Source: Patescibacteria group bacterium (GTDB taxonomy: Bacteria; Patescibacteriota; Doudnabacteria; UBA920; 2-01-FULL-50-11). From it: a DNA stretch of 12,381 nt. The stretch lies in contig JAMDAJ010000005.1 in NCBI GenBank assembly GCA_023485925.1, positions 1 through 12,381 on the forward strand, given 5' to 3'. The notes beneath the pieces were generated by a model. That model was not told where the DNA came from. It made no database searches and saw nothing but the letters and a program-made list of their open reading frames with translations. The position numbers and the translations under genes are program-made. Positions 1 to 7,141 of the stretch are shown piece after piece (position 1 is the first letter of the stretch; each line of letters starts with the position of its first letter).

Positions 1-1394
1 ATTTTATGATGTCGGAAATTGAAAAAGGCAACGCTTCGGGAATTTTAGCGTGGAATCCTGACAGATTAGCGAGAAATTCAATAGACGGCGGACGAGTGAT
101 TTATTTAGTTGATACTGGAAAAATCCAATCGCTAAAATTCCCAACATTTTGGTTTGAAGCGACACCGCAAGGAAAATTTATGCTTTCGGTCGCTTTCGGG
201 CAAGCAAAATATTACACCGACAATTTAAGAGAAAACATTTTGCGGGGAATTAGACAGAAAATCAGGCGAGGCGAACTTTCGGCAAAAGCCCCGTTCGGAT
301 ATTTCAACGAGCCAAGATTAAGAACGATTGAACCCGATAAAAAGACATTTAACAAAGTGAAGGAAGTTTTACGGGCTTTTGCCACCGGCGAATATACTTT
401 AACAAAAATTCAAAGCAAAATGTTTTCTCTTGGCTTGGTTGGCAAAGACGGAAAACCGCCTCATCTTTCCACGATTCAGAAAATTTTGACCAATCCGTTT
501 TACTACGGACATTTTCGCTATCGTGGCGAAATTCATCAAGGATCGCACAAGCCAATGATTTCAAAGAAACTTTTTGATCAAATACAAGAAGCGTTAATCA
601 CCAACGGCAAGCCCCGCAAAAAGCGAGGACCGAAAAATTTCCAATTTCTCAATTTTGCGGTTTGTGGCGAATGTGGATACGCAATCACAGCAGAACGGCA
701 CATCAAGAAAAGCGGATTAAAATTTGTATATTATCGTTGCACCCACAAAAGCAAAACGCAAAATTGCACTCAAACTCGCTTTTTGCGAGAAGAAATTTTG
801 ACCGAGCAAGTAAAAGAAAATTGTCAAAAAGTTTCTCTGCCCGATGTTTGGCGGGAAAACTATTTAGAAAAAACGAAAGAATGGGAAAACGAGAACCGCC
901 AAACATCAGACCTTTTCGCTCAAAATCTCAAAACAGAACTTTCCGCCATAAAAACAAAAATAGACCGCTTAATGGACGGCTATCTTGAGGGCAGTTTTGA
1001 GCTAGCGGAATTTCAGGAAAAGAAAAACAAACTTATGGCGGAAAAGAAAGATATTGAGGAAAAATTATCGGATTTTGAGCGAAAAGGAAATCATTGGCTC
1101 GAACTCACAAGAAACTGGATTTTAGAAGCCAACCAAGCCAAAAATCTCATTTTGTCTGAAAATTTTTCGGAAATGAAAAATTTTCTCAAAACCATCGGCT
1201 CGAACCGCCGCCTTGCGGCGGGAAAATTGGCGATTGATTTCAAAAACCCTTGGCATTTCCTTGCGGAAATGCCCGCCGAAGCGAGGGGCGAAGCCCCGAG
1301 CGAGGCAAATTCCGCTGTAAATAAACTTTGGTGGTCGCACCTGGACTCGAACCAGGGGCCTCGCCGATGTGAACGGCGCGCTCTAACCAACTGA
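1..1394 (+). CDS. Large serine recombinase, 5' end cut by window edge, C-terminus read from tRNA-Val antisense
   Basis: This is a site-specific DNA recombinase of the large serine integrase type, probably the integrase of an element lying to the left. The frame is open to the window edge, and aligning it with the complete paralogue at 10671-12233 shows that about 60 N-terminal residues, including the nucleophilic serine, are outside the window. Visible parts in order are the resolvase-domain DRLARN motif, the recombinase domain (about residues 90-200 as seen), a zinc ribbon with CGEC and later Cys residues (about 220-260), a long charged coiled coil (about 300-400) and a GSNRRL motif like GSNLRL in the paralogue. 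The last 21 codons lie in tRNA-Val on the opposite strand, and the TGA stop (1392-1394) is the complement of the tRNA D-arm. The gene is A/T-richer than the core genes. Family assignment is firm; the element's extent is unknown. Confidence 0.93.
   Translation, partial: FMMSEIEKGNASGILAWNPDRLARNSIDGGRVIYLVDTGKIQSLKFPTFWFEATPQGKFMLSVAFGQAKYYTDNLRENILRGIRQKIRRGELSAKAPFGYFNEPRLRTIEPDKKTFNKVKEVLRAFATGEYTLTKIQSKMFSLGLVGKDGKPPHLSTIQKILTNPFYYGHFRYRGEIHQGSHKPMISKKLFDQIQEALITNGKPRKKRGPKNFQFLNFAVCGECGYAITAERHIKKSGLKFVYYRCTHKSKTQNCTQTRFLREEILTEQVKENCQKVSLPDVWRENYLEKTKEWENENRQTSDLFAQNLKTELSAIKTKIDRLMDGYLEGSFELAEFQEKKNKLMAEKKDIEEKLSDFERKGNHWLELTRNWILEANQAKNLILSENFSEMKNFLKTIGSNRRLAAGKLAIDFKNPWHFLAEMPAEARGEAPSEANSAVNKLWWSHLDSNQGPRRCERRALTN
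1205..1297. repeat. Two GC-rich triloop hairpins inside the recombinase 3' end
   Basis: Two perfect hairpins interrupt otherwise A/T-rich coding sequence. At 1205-1221 a 7-bp stem (CCGCCGC/GCGGCGG) has a CTT loop. At 1285-1297 a 5-bp stem (GGGGC/GCCCC) has a GAA loop, forming the heptamer GCGAAGC, known in vitro as an exceptionally stable DNA mini-hairpin. They encode Ala/Glu/Arg-rich residues with no counterpart in the recombinase fold. The paralogue at the other end of the window has similar hairpins at the same place. They could be repeat insertions or part of the attachment-site architecture. Confidence 0.75.
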
Positions 1395-1405
1395 GCTATG
1401 CGACC
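1329..1405 (-). tRNA. tRNA-Val (anticodon CAC), CCA encoded
   Basis: The minus strand folds as a full cloverleaf of 77 nt. The acceptor GGTCGCA pairs with TGCGACC, followed by discriminator A and an encoded CCA. The D-arm has GCTC/GAGC, the anticodon stem is CGCCG/CGGCG with loop TTCACAT (anticodon CAC, decoding GUG), and the T-arm is CCTGG-TTCGAGT-CCAGG. Its 3' half is antisense to the end of the recombinase gene, so the tRNA 3' end marks the junction with the element to the left. No strong promoter is visible upstream; TTAAAT at 1413-1418 (minus) is a weak -10 candidate. Confidence 0.97.
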
Positions 1406-1470
1406 ACGAAATATTTAACGGGGCAAGCCGGGCTAATTGCCCAAAAAGTCTAACAGGATAAAAATACAGC

Positions 1471-1492
1471 GCCTGCCTGCCGGTAGGCAGGC
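1471..1492. repeat. 8-bp-stem palindromic repeat (GCCTGCCT...AGGCAGGC)
   Basis: A perfect 8-bp stem (1471-1478 with 1485-1492) encloses the 6-base loop GCCGGT. From general recollection, palindromes of this kind, whose translations contain peptides such as PAGRQAG, recur in Parcubacteria genomes, so it is probably a dispersed repeat rather than a terminator: no T-run follows on either strand. Confidence 0.7.
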
Positions 1493-1733
1493 TCTACCGC
1501 TCTGGCTAACCGCCCAAAATCCTGTTCTATCCCATAACTTACCAGAAAATAGCCGAGTAAATCAAGCCCTGTAGAAGCATTTCGATTTTCTGAACTTTCT
1601 GTTTTGGTCCTATCGGGACTAGAATTTTGCACGAACAGCTTTTTTAGGTTAACTGGCCTATGAGGCAGAAAAAAACAGAATCGTAGACCTCTACCGGCAA
1701 GTCTGCTGATCGCTACCTCCCGTCTCGAAAATC

Positions 1734-1742
1734 TGATATAAT
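1734..1742 (+). promoter_or_regulatory. Extended -10 promoter for the LCP-pth genes
   Basis: TGATATAAT combines a consensus -10 box (TATAAT, 1737-1742) with the upstream TG of an extended -10. No good -35 lies 16-18 bases upstream, as is usual for this class. A start near 1749 would give a 5' leader of about 35 bases before the ATG at 1785. Confidence 0.6.
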
Positions 1743-1784
1743 TCAAGCTACTTCGACCGAAATTTTACTTCACCATTTTTTGTT

Positions 1785-3410
1785 ATGTTCGAAGAGGACA
1801 CTCAATCCCTCCGGCTCGATGCTATCAGACTCCGTCGCAAACCGATCGAAGCCAAAACCGCCAGCCGCGTGGTAAAAGCGCCCACATTCCCCTCCCCGCC
1901 CGAAGTCCAGATTACCCGGGAAAAATTTTCCGATCTAAAAGAGCTGGTGGCCCCGACCGAAAAGCGTCTCCACCAGACCCGACCGCGGGTAAAACCATTC
2001 TGGATGAAAAAGAAACTCTGGCTTTGGATCGCAGCCGCGGCCGCGATCGCAGGCCTTGCTTTTGGGACCTATAAATTCGCCCAATTCGGACAAAAAATTT
2101 TCGCCGGGAAATCCCCCTTATCATTCCTAGCCAGTTTCGGCCAGCTATTCACCTCATCGGACCGCAAACTGGCGGGCGAAGACAAAGGCGCGGTCAATAT
2201 CTTGCTTTTAGGCATAGGCGGCGAAGGGCATGACGGAGCCAATCTTACCGACACGATTATACTGGCCAGTATCAAACCCGGCGCAACTGAAGCCGAAGCC
2301 CAAATCGCTTTGCTCTCTATCCCGCGCGACCTTGTCGCGAAACTGCCCGACAACCTCGGCTGGCGGAAAATCAATTCCGCTTACGCTTACGGCGAATTCA
2401 AAAAACCAGGGCTAGGCGCGACCTGGATAACCAATATCATGCAGAACCTCTCGGGGGAGGCCATCCCCTACTACGGGGTCATCGACTTCTCCGGATTCAA
2501 GCAGGCCATCGACGATCTCGGCGGCATCGACGTGAATGTAGAGCGAAGTTTCCAGGATTCGGCCTACCCCGATTACAAAGGCGGGTACCTTCCAACAATC
2601 AAATTTGAAACCGGATTACAACATATGAATGGCGAACGCGCCCTGCAATTCGCCCGTTCACGACACGGGACCAACGGTGAGGGCTCGGACTTTGCCCGGT
2701 CGCGCCGGCAACAAAAAATCCTCGTAGCCACGCGCGACAAGGCTGGTAAGCTGAAATTAAGCTCACTTTCCACCATCAGTAAGCTACTCAATAATTTCGC
2801 CGATCACTTCAAAACCAACCTGGAACCCTGGGGCATCAAACGCCTCTACGACCTGATCCATAACGTAAAAGACGAGAACATCGTGTCCTTGTCGCTCGAC
2901 CCCACCGGCGGCATCATCTGCAACATGATAGATGAAAATACCGGCGCTTACATCCTGTCCTACTGTACCGGCAAAAGTTCGGCCGACCTCAAAACTTTCA
3001 TCGCCGACCGTTTCACCTTGGGAGTGCTATTTAAAGAAACCCCGAAAGTCGAATTCCAGAACAGCACCAAGGTGAATGGCCTGGCGCAAAAGGCCGAAAC
3101 GGTGGTCGGCCGCTACAATATGGAAACCACGACCGCCAACTTCCCCGACTCGGCAGTCTACAGTCTGACCACTATCTACGATCTGACCGGCGGCAAAAAA
3201 CCCCGGACCTTGCAATACCTCACCGACACCTTAGGCTCTTACGTGGCCACCGGGCCCTATCCTCATTTGGATAAACTGCCCGAACCAAAACCCGATTTCG
3301 TGGTGGTGTTAGGCGCTGATTCGCCAAGCAAGATCGAAACGCTTTACCAAGATATGTTAAAACGCAAACCGGCGGCAGAACCATTCTTCTCCGAACCTAT
3401 AACGCCCTAA
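1785..3410 (+). CDS. LytR-CpsA-Psr (LCP) family envelope protein with LytR_C domain
   Basis: LCP enzymes transfer undecaprenyl-linked glycopolymers to the cell wall or envelope from the outer face of the membrane. The 541-residue protein has a basic cytoplasmic N-terminus (1-73), one membrane segment (about 77-97, preceded by WMKKK) and an extracytoplasmic LCP domain (about 137-355). Family motifs are visible: LLLGIGG, the conserved Asp in LTDT (156), SIPRD with Arg181, and GERALQFARSRH followed by SDFARSRRQQ, which supply the conserved arginines. Residues about 421-515 match the LytR C-terminal domain. The ATG at 1785 follows a plausible promoter but has no Shine-Dalgarno sequence. pth follows after 3 bases, so the two are probably co-transcribed. 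The glycopolymer substrate cannot be read from the sequence. Confidence 0.93.
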   Translation: MFEEDTQSLRLDAIRLRRKPIEAKTASRVVKAPTFPSPPEVQITREKFSDLKELVAPTEKRLHQTRPRVKPFWMKKKLWLWIAAAAAIAGLAFGTYKFAQFGQKIFAGKSPLSFLASFGQLFTSSDRKLAGEDKGAVNILLLGIGGEGHDGANLTDTIILASIKPGATEAEAQIALLSIPRDLVAKLPDNLGWRKINSAYAYGEFKKPGLGATWITNIMQNLSGEAIPYYGVIDFSGFKQAIDDLGGIDVNVERSFQDSAYPDYKGGYLPTIKFETGLQHMNGERALQFARSRHGTNGEGSDFARSRRQQKILVATRDKAGKLKLSSLSTISKLLNNFADHFKTNLEPWGIKRLYDLIHNVKDENIVSLSLDPTGGIICNMIDENTGAYILSYCTGKSSADLKTFIADRFTLGVLFKETPKVEFQNSTKVNGLAQKAETVVGRYNMETTTANFPDSAVYSLTTIYDLTGGKKPRTLQYLTDTLGSYVATGPYPHLDKLPEPKPDFVVVLGADSPSKIETLYQDMLKRKPAAEPFFSEPITP

Positions 3411-3413
3411 ATT

Positions 3414-3944
3414 ATGAAAATCGTCGTGGGATTAGGCAATCCCGGAAAAAAATATGAACACACGCGGCATAATGCGGGATTTTTAATTTTAGATGGAATC
3501 GTTAATGTTTTACAAGTCGATCCGCGCTGGGAAAAAAAATTCGACGCGGAGATTTTGAGTTCGGGGAAAGACCTGTTCGTCAAACCCTACGCTTTTATGA
3601 ACGATTCGGGCAAGGCTGTTAAGGCCATATGTGATTTCTATAAACTCGACGCCACAAAAGCTCTGCTGGTCATCCACGACGATACCGACTTACCCTTAGG
3701 CACCGTCCGGACCACCGAGTCCTCTTCCGCCGCGGGGCACAACGGTGTGCAGAGTATCATCGATAAACTGGGCACACAGGACTTTTATCGCATCCGCATC
3801 GGCGTGGAAACGCGCGCCTCCCGGGACGTTCTGCCCACCGAGGATTTTGTCCTGCACCCATTCACAGATGCTGAAATGACAAAACTGCGAAAGGATTCAT
3901 TCCCGCAGGCAATGTTAACTGTTTCGAGATTCATCGAAGCATAA
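3414..3944 (+). CDS. pth: Peptidyl-tRNA hydrolase
   Basis: Pth cleaves the ester bond of peptidyl-tRNAs dropped from stalled ribosomes, recycling tRNA in the cytoplasm. At 176 residues it is slightly shorter than the usual 185-195. Signature sequences are present: VGLGNPGKKYEHTRHNAGF with the catalytic His (residue 19), VKPYAFMNDSG with the substrate-contacting Asn, VIHDDTDLPLG with the catalytic-network Asp, and AAGHNGVQSI followed by FYRIRIGV. It starts 3 bases after the LCP stop, without a Shine-Dalgarno sequence. It converges on the minus-strand RNA gene, whose terminator begins just after the pth stop. Confidence 0.97.
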   Translation: MKIVVGLGNPGKKYEHTRHNAGFLILDGIVNVLQVDPRWEKKFDAEILSSGKDLFVKPYAFMNDSGKAVKAICDFYKLDATKALLVIHDDTDLPLGTVRTTESSSAAGHNGVQSIIDKLGTQDFYRIRIGVETRASRDVLPTEDFVLHPFTDAEMTKLRKDSFPQAMLTVSRFIEA

Positions 3945-3965
3945 TTATCCCCGCTAAAAATTGCG

Positions 3966-4185
3966 TAAACTAAACCCCCACACCAAGTTTTGATGCGGGG
4001 GTTATTGCGCTTCCTACTATCTGCGAGCGTTAGACCAAGAGCTGAATTAAATCAGAATTAGTTTAACCTTACCGATTACTCGCGTGTAATTAGGAGGGAT
4101 GATTACAACGTTTTCGTCACTCGCAGATAGGAGGAAACGCACAGGGCCTTACAAAGGGCGAAATAAAAACCCTCCAAAAGCCTGT
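3966..4185 (-). ncRNA. Structured small RNA of about 220 nt, unknown family
   Basis: The pth-dprA gap contains a complete minus-strand transcription unit. A -35/-10 promoter (4191-4219) points to a start near 4185, exactly where a 5' hairpin opens (ACAGGCTTT pairing with AAGG-CCTGT). Next comes a 23-bp helix joining 4118-4140 with 4007-4029; in the minus-strand RNA it has one mismatch and two G-U pairs, whereas in plus-strand RNA those two are A-C mismatches. It encloses about 88 nt with a small hairpin showing CCCUCC in its loop (around 4093-4098). A 12-bp terminator hairpin follows (3973-4003). I do not see the RNase P, tmRNA or SRP signature sequences. A 6S-like or C-rich regulatory RNA is possible, and a lineage-specific RNA is equally so. 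Its identity is open, but the strand and borders are well supported. Confidence 0.7.
3973..4003 (-). terminator. Intrinsic terminator of the small RNA
   Basis: On the minus strand AACCCCCGCATC pairs with GGTGTGGGGGTT through 12 bp, including two G-U pairs, with loop AAAACTT, followed by TTTAGTTT. On the plus strand the same hairpin has A-C mismatches and no T-run (it is followed by ATTGCGC), so it serves the RNA gene rather than pth. Confidence 0.75.
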
Positions 4186-4190
4186 AAGAT

Positions 4191-4219
4191 ATGATATCAT
4201 ATAATAATCATCTTGTCAA
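4191..4219 (-). promoter_or_regulatory. Promoter of the small RNA
   Basis: TTGACA (consensus -35, 4214-4219 read on minus) is followed after exactly 17 bases by TATCAT (5 of 6 to TATAAT, 4191-4196). This is the best vegetative promoter in the window. The start would fall near 4185-4183, at the foot of the 5' hairpin. Confidence 0.75.
4200..4205 (+). promoter_or_regulatory. Possible -10 box for the dprA operon
   Basis: A perfect TATAAT lies 41 bases before the dprA start, inside the spacer of the divergent small-RNA promoter. No -35 box or extended TG accompanies it. If used, the two divergent promoters would overlap and compete. Confidence 0.4.
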
Positions 4220-4246
4220 TCCCCGGCAAAAATCCAAAAAAAACAA

Positions 4247-5341
4247 ATGGAAAATCTCAAATTTTACAATGCTTTCAACCAAATCCCACAGGTGGGGTCA
4301 GTGAGGTTTTCCAAACTTTTAAGCTACTTTCCGGATTTGGAACAGGCCTGGTGCGCCCCGCTTTCCGAGCTTCTCGCGGCCGGCATTGAACAGCCCATCG
4401 CCGAAATCCTGGCCATCAAGCGCGCGCAAATCGATGTTGACGGCGAGATGGAAAAGATCGCAAGGTTCGGCGTGCAAATCATCATAGAAACCGATCCGAA
4501 CTACCCGCCTCTGTTAAAACAGATCCATAACCCGCCGGCGCTTTTATATGTCCGCGGCGACCCCAAAACGCTTGCTTCCGAATTCTCGCTCGCCGTGGTC
4601 GGTACCCGCCGCATCTCCGCCTACGGCAAGCAAGTCGTCCCCCATTTAATTCGCGACCTCGCTGCCTCCGGCATCAGTATTGTCTCCGGCCTAGCCTTGG
4701 GGGTGGACGAACTTGCCCACCGCAGTGCGCTTGATGCCAACGGCAAAACCGTCGCGGTCTTGGGTTGTGGCATCGACGACGGCAGCATTTATCCCTCCAG
4801 CAACCGCGTCATCGCCCAAAGAATCGCAAACGGCGGCGGCGCGGTAATCTCCGAACTCCCCTTAGGCGCCGCGCCCTTGAAAATGCACTTCCCCCACCGC
4901 AACCGCATCATCTCCGGCATGTCTTTGGGCACGCTGGTCGTGGAAGCCGATCTTGGGAGCGGCTCGTTAATTACGGCGAGGCTGGCGCTGGAGCAAAACC
5001 GCCAAGTCTTCGCCGTTCCGGGCCACATCTTCAACCAATATTCGGCAGGACCCAATAATCTTTTGAAACTCGGGGCAAAAGCGGTGACCGCCGCTTCCGA
5101 CATTACCGAGGAATTGAACTTGAATTTAGTCACCGAGCAGTTGGCCGCTCGGGAGGTTATCCCTTCCACGCCGACGGAAGAAAAGCTCCTCAACATCTTA
5201 TCGAACGAACCCCAGCACATCGATCTTTTGATCAAAGGTTCCGGCTTGCCGGCCTCCGACGTTTCCGCGGCCCTCACCATGATGGAGATCAAGGGCAAGG
5301 TGCGGAACCTGGGCGCGATGCAATATGTTAAAGCGCGATAA
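4247..5341 (+). CDS. dprA: DNA processing protein DprA (ssDNA-binding RecA loader)
   Basis: DprA binds incoming single-stranded DNA during natural transformation and loads RecA on it. The 364-residue protein has an N-terminal helix-hairpin-helix-like segment (about 1-70), a Rossmann-like DprA/Smf core (about 80-285) and a C-terminal winged-helix-like domain (about 305-362). Core motifs are plain: VGTRR (118-122), SGLALGVDELAH (147-158), FPHRNRIISG (215-224) and GSGSLITARLALEQ, which form the ssDNA pocket. The ATG at 4247 lacks a Shine-Dalgarno sequence. The 3' end overlaps the next gene by 17 bases, indicating an operon and probably coupled translation. In many genomes dprA sits just before topA; here two envelope or metabolic genes lie between them. 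Confidence 0.97.
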   Translation: MENLKFYNAFNQIPQVGSVRFSKLLSYFPDLEQAWCAPLSELLAAGIEQPIAEILAIKRAQIDVDGEMEKIARFGVQIIIETDPNYPPLLKQIHNPPALLYVRGDPKTLASEFSLAVVGTRRISAYGKQVVPHLIRDLAASGISIVSGLALGVDELAHRSALDANGKTVAVLGCGIDDGSIYPSSNRVIAQRIANGGGAVISELPLGAAPLKMHFPHRNRIISGMSLGTLVVEADLGSGSLITARLALEQNRQVFAVPGHIFNQYSAGPNNLLKLGAKAVTAASDITEELNLNLVTEQLAAREVIPSTPTEEKLLNILSNEPQHIDLLIKGSGLPASDVSAALTMMEIKGKVRNLGAMQYVKAR

Positions 5342-5969
5342 AAATTTGATCTTTTTTGATTTCGACGGGGTCATCGCCGATACTTTTGAAATCGCATACA
5401 GCATCATGCATAAGAAATTCCCTTCGCTCCCCAAAGAGAAATACCGCGAGGGTTCCGAAATGAACATCAACGAAGCGATTAAAGTGTGGAAGAAACACGG
5501 ACTGGCGACCAAACAACTTCCGGCTTTTGATTTTTTTAAAGAATACACCCCGCGGACGCTTCGACTTAACCCCATTCCCGGCGTACCGCAAGCTATCCGT
5601 CTGCTCCAGAATGATTTCAAATTATTGATAATCTCTTCCACCATCAGCTCATCCATCCGCCGGTTTTTGAAAAAACACCGGCTGGACGGATATTTCGGGA
5701 GGATTTACGGCAATGAAATTCAGGCGAGCAAAATCAAAAAATTCCGGCTGGCGATGCATACTTACCATGTGAGGCCACAAAACTGTATCTTCATCACCGA
5801 CACGCTTGGCGACATCAATGAGGCAAGACGAGTGAGCGTGAGCTCACTGGCTGTGACGTGGGGCTACCACTCCCCCGCGACGCTGAAAAAAGGGTCGCCT
5901 TATAAACTCCTTTCCAAACCGTCGCAACTGAGAAAAGCCGTAAACCGATTCTTCGCAAAACCTTCATGA
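5325..5969 (+). CDS. HAD-superfamily hydrolase (phosphatase-like)
   Basis: This is a 214-residue haloacid dehalogenase-fold hydrolase with an alpha-helical cap inserted after motif I. Motif I is FFDFDGVIADT, with nucleophile Asp12 and acid Asp14. Motif II is IISSTIS (about 103-109), motif III probably Lys136 in ASKIKKF, and motif IV FITDTLGDINEA with Asp159 and Asp163. The layout resembles phosphoglycolate phosphatase-like subfamilies, but the substrate cannot be assigned. It overlaps dprA by 17 bases and shares an ATGA stop-start overlap with the CapA gene, so all three are probably translated from one mRNA. Confidence 0.9.
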   Translation: MLKRDKNLIFFDFDGVIADTFEIAYSIMHKKFPSLPKEKYREGSEMNINEAIKVWKKHGLATKQLPAFDFFKEYTPRTLRLNPIPGVPQAIRLLQNDFKLLIISSTISSSIRRFLKKHRLDGYFGRIYGNEIQASKIKKFRLAMHTYHVRPQNCIFITDTLGDINEARRVSVSSLAVTWGYHSPATLKKGSPYKLLSKPSQLRKAVNRFFAKPS

Positions 5970-7036
5970 CCAAACGCGGCCTTGTCCTGATTACACTCCT
6001 CCTCGCTTGCGCCGTCGGCGGCATAGGTTTGTATTTGCGGCTGACGCGTCCATCCCTGCCCGAACGTCCATTTGTGGACCAACTGTTGGGCGAAAGCTCG
6101 GTGAAAGTCCAGCCGCCGGACCGGATCGAGTTAATTCTGGTGGGCGACATCATGCTTTCGCGCAACGTCGGCGCGGCCATCAGAAAATCCGGCGACCCCA
6201 ACCTGCCCTTTGCCAAACTCAAAAATTATCTTGCCTCTTCTGCCTTGAACTTCGGGAACCTTGAATCCCCGTTCTCCGGCAGCGACTTCCTGCCTCAAAC
6301 CGGCAATCTGGTCTTTAATGTGCCAAGCGCGTACATTAAGGGTCTGGCCGAAAACAACTTTCGGGTTTTAAGCCTGGCCAATAATCACACGCTCGACCAG
6401 GGTGCGCAGGGACTTTCATTCACCCAAGCGCTGCTTGCGAATAACAATATCACCGGCGTCGGGGCGGGTAATGATTTGGAGCAGGCCTGGGCGCCGGCCG
6501 AACTTACTATTAAAAATACCAAACTCTGTTTTCTCGCCACCTCATACGCCTCGGCGAACGATGGCGGCAAATCGCGCAATGACTACGTAGCCCGAACGGA
6601 CAATCTAGACCGACTGCGGACGAGCCTGGCGCAAATGAAAACCGACGGCTGCGAAATCATTATCGCCAGCATGCATGCGGGCACCGAATATACGCGAACA
6701 CCCAACAAAACCCAAACCGGGTTCGCGCGCGCCGCGATCGACTTTGGCGCCGATGTGGTGGTGGGCAGCCACCCCCACTGGGTCCAGCCGATAGAAAGAT
6801 ATGGGAAAGGACTGATTTTCTATAGTTTAGGCAACTTCATCTTTGACCAGGAATGGTCAAAAGCAACCAAGCAGGGCCTAACCGTGAAACTGACGATCGA
6901 GGGCAAACGACTGATTTCCGCGGAGCTAGTGCCGATCACGATTGAAAATTACTGCTGCGCACGACTCGCGGATGAAAACGAATCTCGAGAAATCCTGAAT
7001 GATATCAACGCCACCTCGACTGAAATCAAGCTGTAA
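5966..7036 (+). CDS. CapA-family (poly-gamma-glutamate synthesis type) metallophosphatase-like protein
   Basis: The 356-residue protein has an N-terminal signal or membrane segment (about 5-25, after MTKR) and a CapA domain of the calcineurin-like phosphoesterase fold facing outward. Conserved positions are ILVGDIMLSR with Asp61, FGNLESP (about 97-103), LSLANNHTLDQG with Asn140 and His141, SMHAGTEY with His237, VVVGSHPHWVQP with His269 and His271, and YSLGNFIFDQ. Family members occur in capsular poly-gamma-glutamate systems, but isolated CapA proteins like this are common in genomes without capBC, so an actual polymer role is not established. The start forms a 4-base ATGA overlap with the HAD gene. 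A hairpin 76 bases after its stop may end the operon. Confidence 0.9.
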   Translation: MTKRGLVLITLLLACAVGGIGLYLRLTRPSLPERPFVDQLLGESSVKVQPPDRIELILVGDIMLSRNVGAAIRKSGDPNLPFAKLKNYLASSALNFGNLESPFSGSDFLPQTGNLVFNVPSAYIKGLAENNFRVLSLANNHTLDQGAQGLSFTQALLANNNITGVGAGNDLEQAWAPAELTIKNTKLCFLATSYASANDGGKSRNDYVARTDNLDRLRTSLAQMKTDGCEIIIASMHAGTEYTRTPNKTQTGFARAAIDFGADVVVGSHPHWVQPIERYGKGLIFYSLGNFIFDQEWSKATKQGLTVKLTIEGKRLISAELVPITIENYCCARLADENESREILNDINATSTEIKL

Positions 7037-7111
7037 AAAAACCGCATTCGCGCAGGCTATAAAAATACTAACCAAACTCCCAAACCCTGCCTAAACTTCT
7101 CCCATTCCTCG

Positions 7112-7141
7112 ACCCGCGAGCTTGACAAAAGCCACGCGGGT
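7112..7141 (+). terminator. Hairpin between capA-like gene and topA: terminator or operator
   Basis: ACCCGCG (7112-7118) and CGCGGGT (7135-7141) form a perfect 7-bp stem, and an inner GCTT/AAGC stem makes the hairpin nearly continuous. It is followed by TATTTA, so it could end the dprA operon. It also encloses the -35 box of topA, so it could equally act as a protein-binding operator at the DNA level. Confidence 0.5.

Larger units (their letters stand above)
1406..1784. other. Intergenic spacer with degenerate repeats
   Basis: This 379-base spacer has no credible gene. It holds an imperfect direct repeat (GGCTAATTGCCCAAAA at 1431-1446 and GGCTAACCGCCCAAAA at 1504-1519, 14 of 16 identical), an inverted pair AACAGGAT (1452-1459) and ATCCTGTT (1519-1526), and a strong palindrome at 1471-1492. 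From about 1530 to 1720 I see only A/T-rich sequence with short weak hairpins. The right end carries the promoter of the LCP gene. The left part may be the scar of an old mobile insertion. Confidence 0.6.

Noticed and set aside
1440..1526. Possible tRNA on the minus strand (D-arm-like segment)
   Set aside because: No acceptor stem, T-arm or sound anticodon stem can be drawn; at best it is a fragment, so it is mentioned only as part of the spacer.
1450..1746. 98-codon minus-strand frame in the spacer before the LCP gene
   Set aside because: It includes the palindromic repeat as coding sequence, has no domain or start signal, and crosses the LCP promoter.
3973..4003. Terminator for pth on the plus strand
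   Set aside because: The plus-strand hairpin has A-C mismatches and lacks a T-run; the minus strand pairs fully and has the T-rich tail.
4099..4194. 31-codon basic plus-strand reading frame preceded by GGAGGG
   Set aside because: Only one base separates GGAGGG from the ATG, no promoter fits, and the GGAGGG is better explained as the complement of a loop in the minus-strand RNA.
5837..5846. GTGAGCTCAC palindrome within the HAD gene
   Set aside because: It is only ten bases, lies within normal coding sequence for the family and has no flanking structure.
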